The translations under genes and the position numbers were made by a program. Below, piece by piece: positions 63,345 to 64,000 of a stretch of DNA of 64,000 nt. Source of the stretch: Callipepla californica brunnescens (Eukaryota; Chordata; Aves; Galliformes; Odontophoridae). The notes under the pieces are model-generated. The model saw only the letters and a list, made by a program, of their open reading frames with translations, searched no databases and was not told the DNA's origin. The stretch is from the NCBI GenBank assembly GCA_023055505.1, contig JALIRH010000048.1, positions 1,760,166 to 1,824,165 of the forward strand. The letters are read 5' to 3'. How positions within the stretch are numbered: the first letter of the stretch is position 1; each line of letters opens with the position of its first letter.

Positions 63345-64000
63345 AAGGAAAGAGGACACAGGAAACTACAGGTGAGCCTCACCTCTGTGTCTGGAAAGAT
63401 CCTGGAAGATATGTTAAGGCGCACGAGGGATGAGTGGGTGATCCAAGATAGCACAACTTCACCAAGGGAAGGTGGTGGCCTTCTATGATGGAGTGACAGT
63501 ATTGGTGGACAAAGGGACGGCAACTGATATCATCTACCTGGATTTCTGCAAAGCCTTTAACATGGTCCCCTACCATATCCTTATCTCTAAATTGGAGAGA
63601 TACGGATTTGAAGGGTGAATTATTCAGTGGAATCCAGCCTGGGAGAACTCCTTGAGAGTAGCACTGCTGAGAAATCTTAGGGGTTATGACTGACAAAAAA
63701 CTTAACGTGAGCCAGCAGTGTGCACTTGCAGCCTGGAAAGCAAAAGGCATCCTGGGTTCTATCGTAAGAGGGGTGGCCAGCAGGGTGAGGGAAGTGACTG
63801 AATGCCCTCATGAGGTGCCTGCTGGAATACTGTGTCCAAGTCTGGGGGCACCAACACAGAAAAGATGTGGAGCTTTTGGAGAGGATCCAGAGGATGGTCA
63901 CAAAGATGATCCAAGGGCACCTCTCCTTTGAAGATAGGCTGAAGGAACTGGGATTGTTCAAGTTGGAAAAGAGAAGGCTTCAGGGAGACCTCACTGTGGC
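63345..64000 (+). mobile_element. CR1 LINE fragment (forward), runs off the window
   Basis: AACTACAGGTGAGCCTCACC, TACCTGGATTTCTGCAAAGC (YLDFCKAF, the RT A-box), GTGAGCCAGCAGTGTGCACT and GCTGAAGGAACTGGGATTGT. An internal deletion of a few hundred bases lies near 63620-63660, where the A-box region jumps to the C-terminal part. Confidence 0.9.

Larger units (their letters stand above)
44860..64000 (-). other. POU6F2: POU6F2 upstream intron sequence, partial
   Basis: More than 19 kb with no exon I can support. It holds a CR1 tail at 49.43-49.54 kb, a 15-base minisatellite at 52.89 kb, a CR1 piece at 54.68-54.92 kb, an LTR-type repeat at 59.11-59.88 kb, a tandem CR1 pair at 60.71-62.46 kb and a CR1 fragment running off the end from 63.35 kb. 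Calling it all intron assumes POU6F2 continues upstream, which its incomplete N-terminus requires unless another promoter lies here. Confidence 0.7.

Noticed and set aside
1..64000. Octamer motifs (ATGCAAAT or its reverse), e.g. near 11302, 37511, 43909, 48464 and 56611, as a POU-site cluster
   Set aside because: The number seen is about what AT-rich DNA of this length gives by chance and the sites are scattered.
1..64000. tRNA genes, CRISPR arrays, phage or toxin-antitoxin type systems
   Set aside because: None seen by reading; the window is vertebrate nuclear DNA and simple repeats here lack spacer structure.

Overview
The window looks like vertebrate, specifically bird, nuclear DNA. It has one spliced gene with small exons in multi-kilobase introns, many decayed CR1 LINEs with the avian CR1 3' signature (CCTTCCAACCCCTATGATTC-type tails), and two copies that resemble the galliform mariner family Galluhop. 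Together these point to a galliform bird such as chicken or a relative. I recognised the repeat families from memory of their consensus sequences, not from a search.

The only gene I can support is the 3' half of POU6F2 (RPF-1), a POU-homeodomain transcription factor, on the minus strand. Four exons join in one continuous frame: 44859-44653 (69 codons, Gln/Pro-rich activation region), 35035-34867 (Ser-rich linker with an 11-serine run), 28314-28146 (most of the POU-specific domain) and 24998-24494 (end of the POU-specific domain, linker, POU homeodomain and stop). They give 1,050 coding bases including the stop, or 349 residues. The last exon has two in-frame acceptors 108 bases apart. The upstream one inserts 36 residues into the third helix of the POU-specific domain. 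The gene's 5' exons lie beyond position 64000.

Layout: 1-19,900 is the flank downstream of the gene. It holds two mariner copies in opposite orientation, an LTR-like fragment and a string of CR1 fragments mostly on the minus strand. About 19,990-24,493 is AT-rich, free of interspersed repeats and rich in homopolymers, and is the likely long 3' UTR. From 24,494 to 37,000 are exons and introns with no recognisable CR1, plus a 7-bp GAGAAAG minisatellite inside a polypurine block at 31.85-32.35 kb. From 37,000 to 64,000 are large introns in which seven of eight CR1 pieces lie antisense to the gene, plus an LTR-type repeat near 59.1-59.9 kb and a tandem CR1 pair at 60.7-62.5 kb.

I found no tRNA, rRNA, CRISPR array or prokaryotic-type system. 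The most informative feature is the alternative-acceptor arrangement in the POU domain. I saw no evidence for a new kind of biological system.
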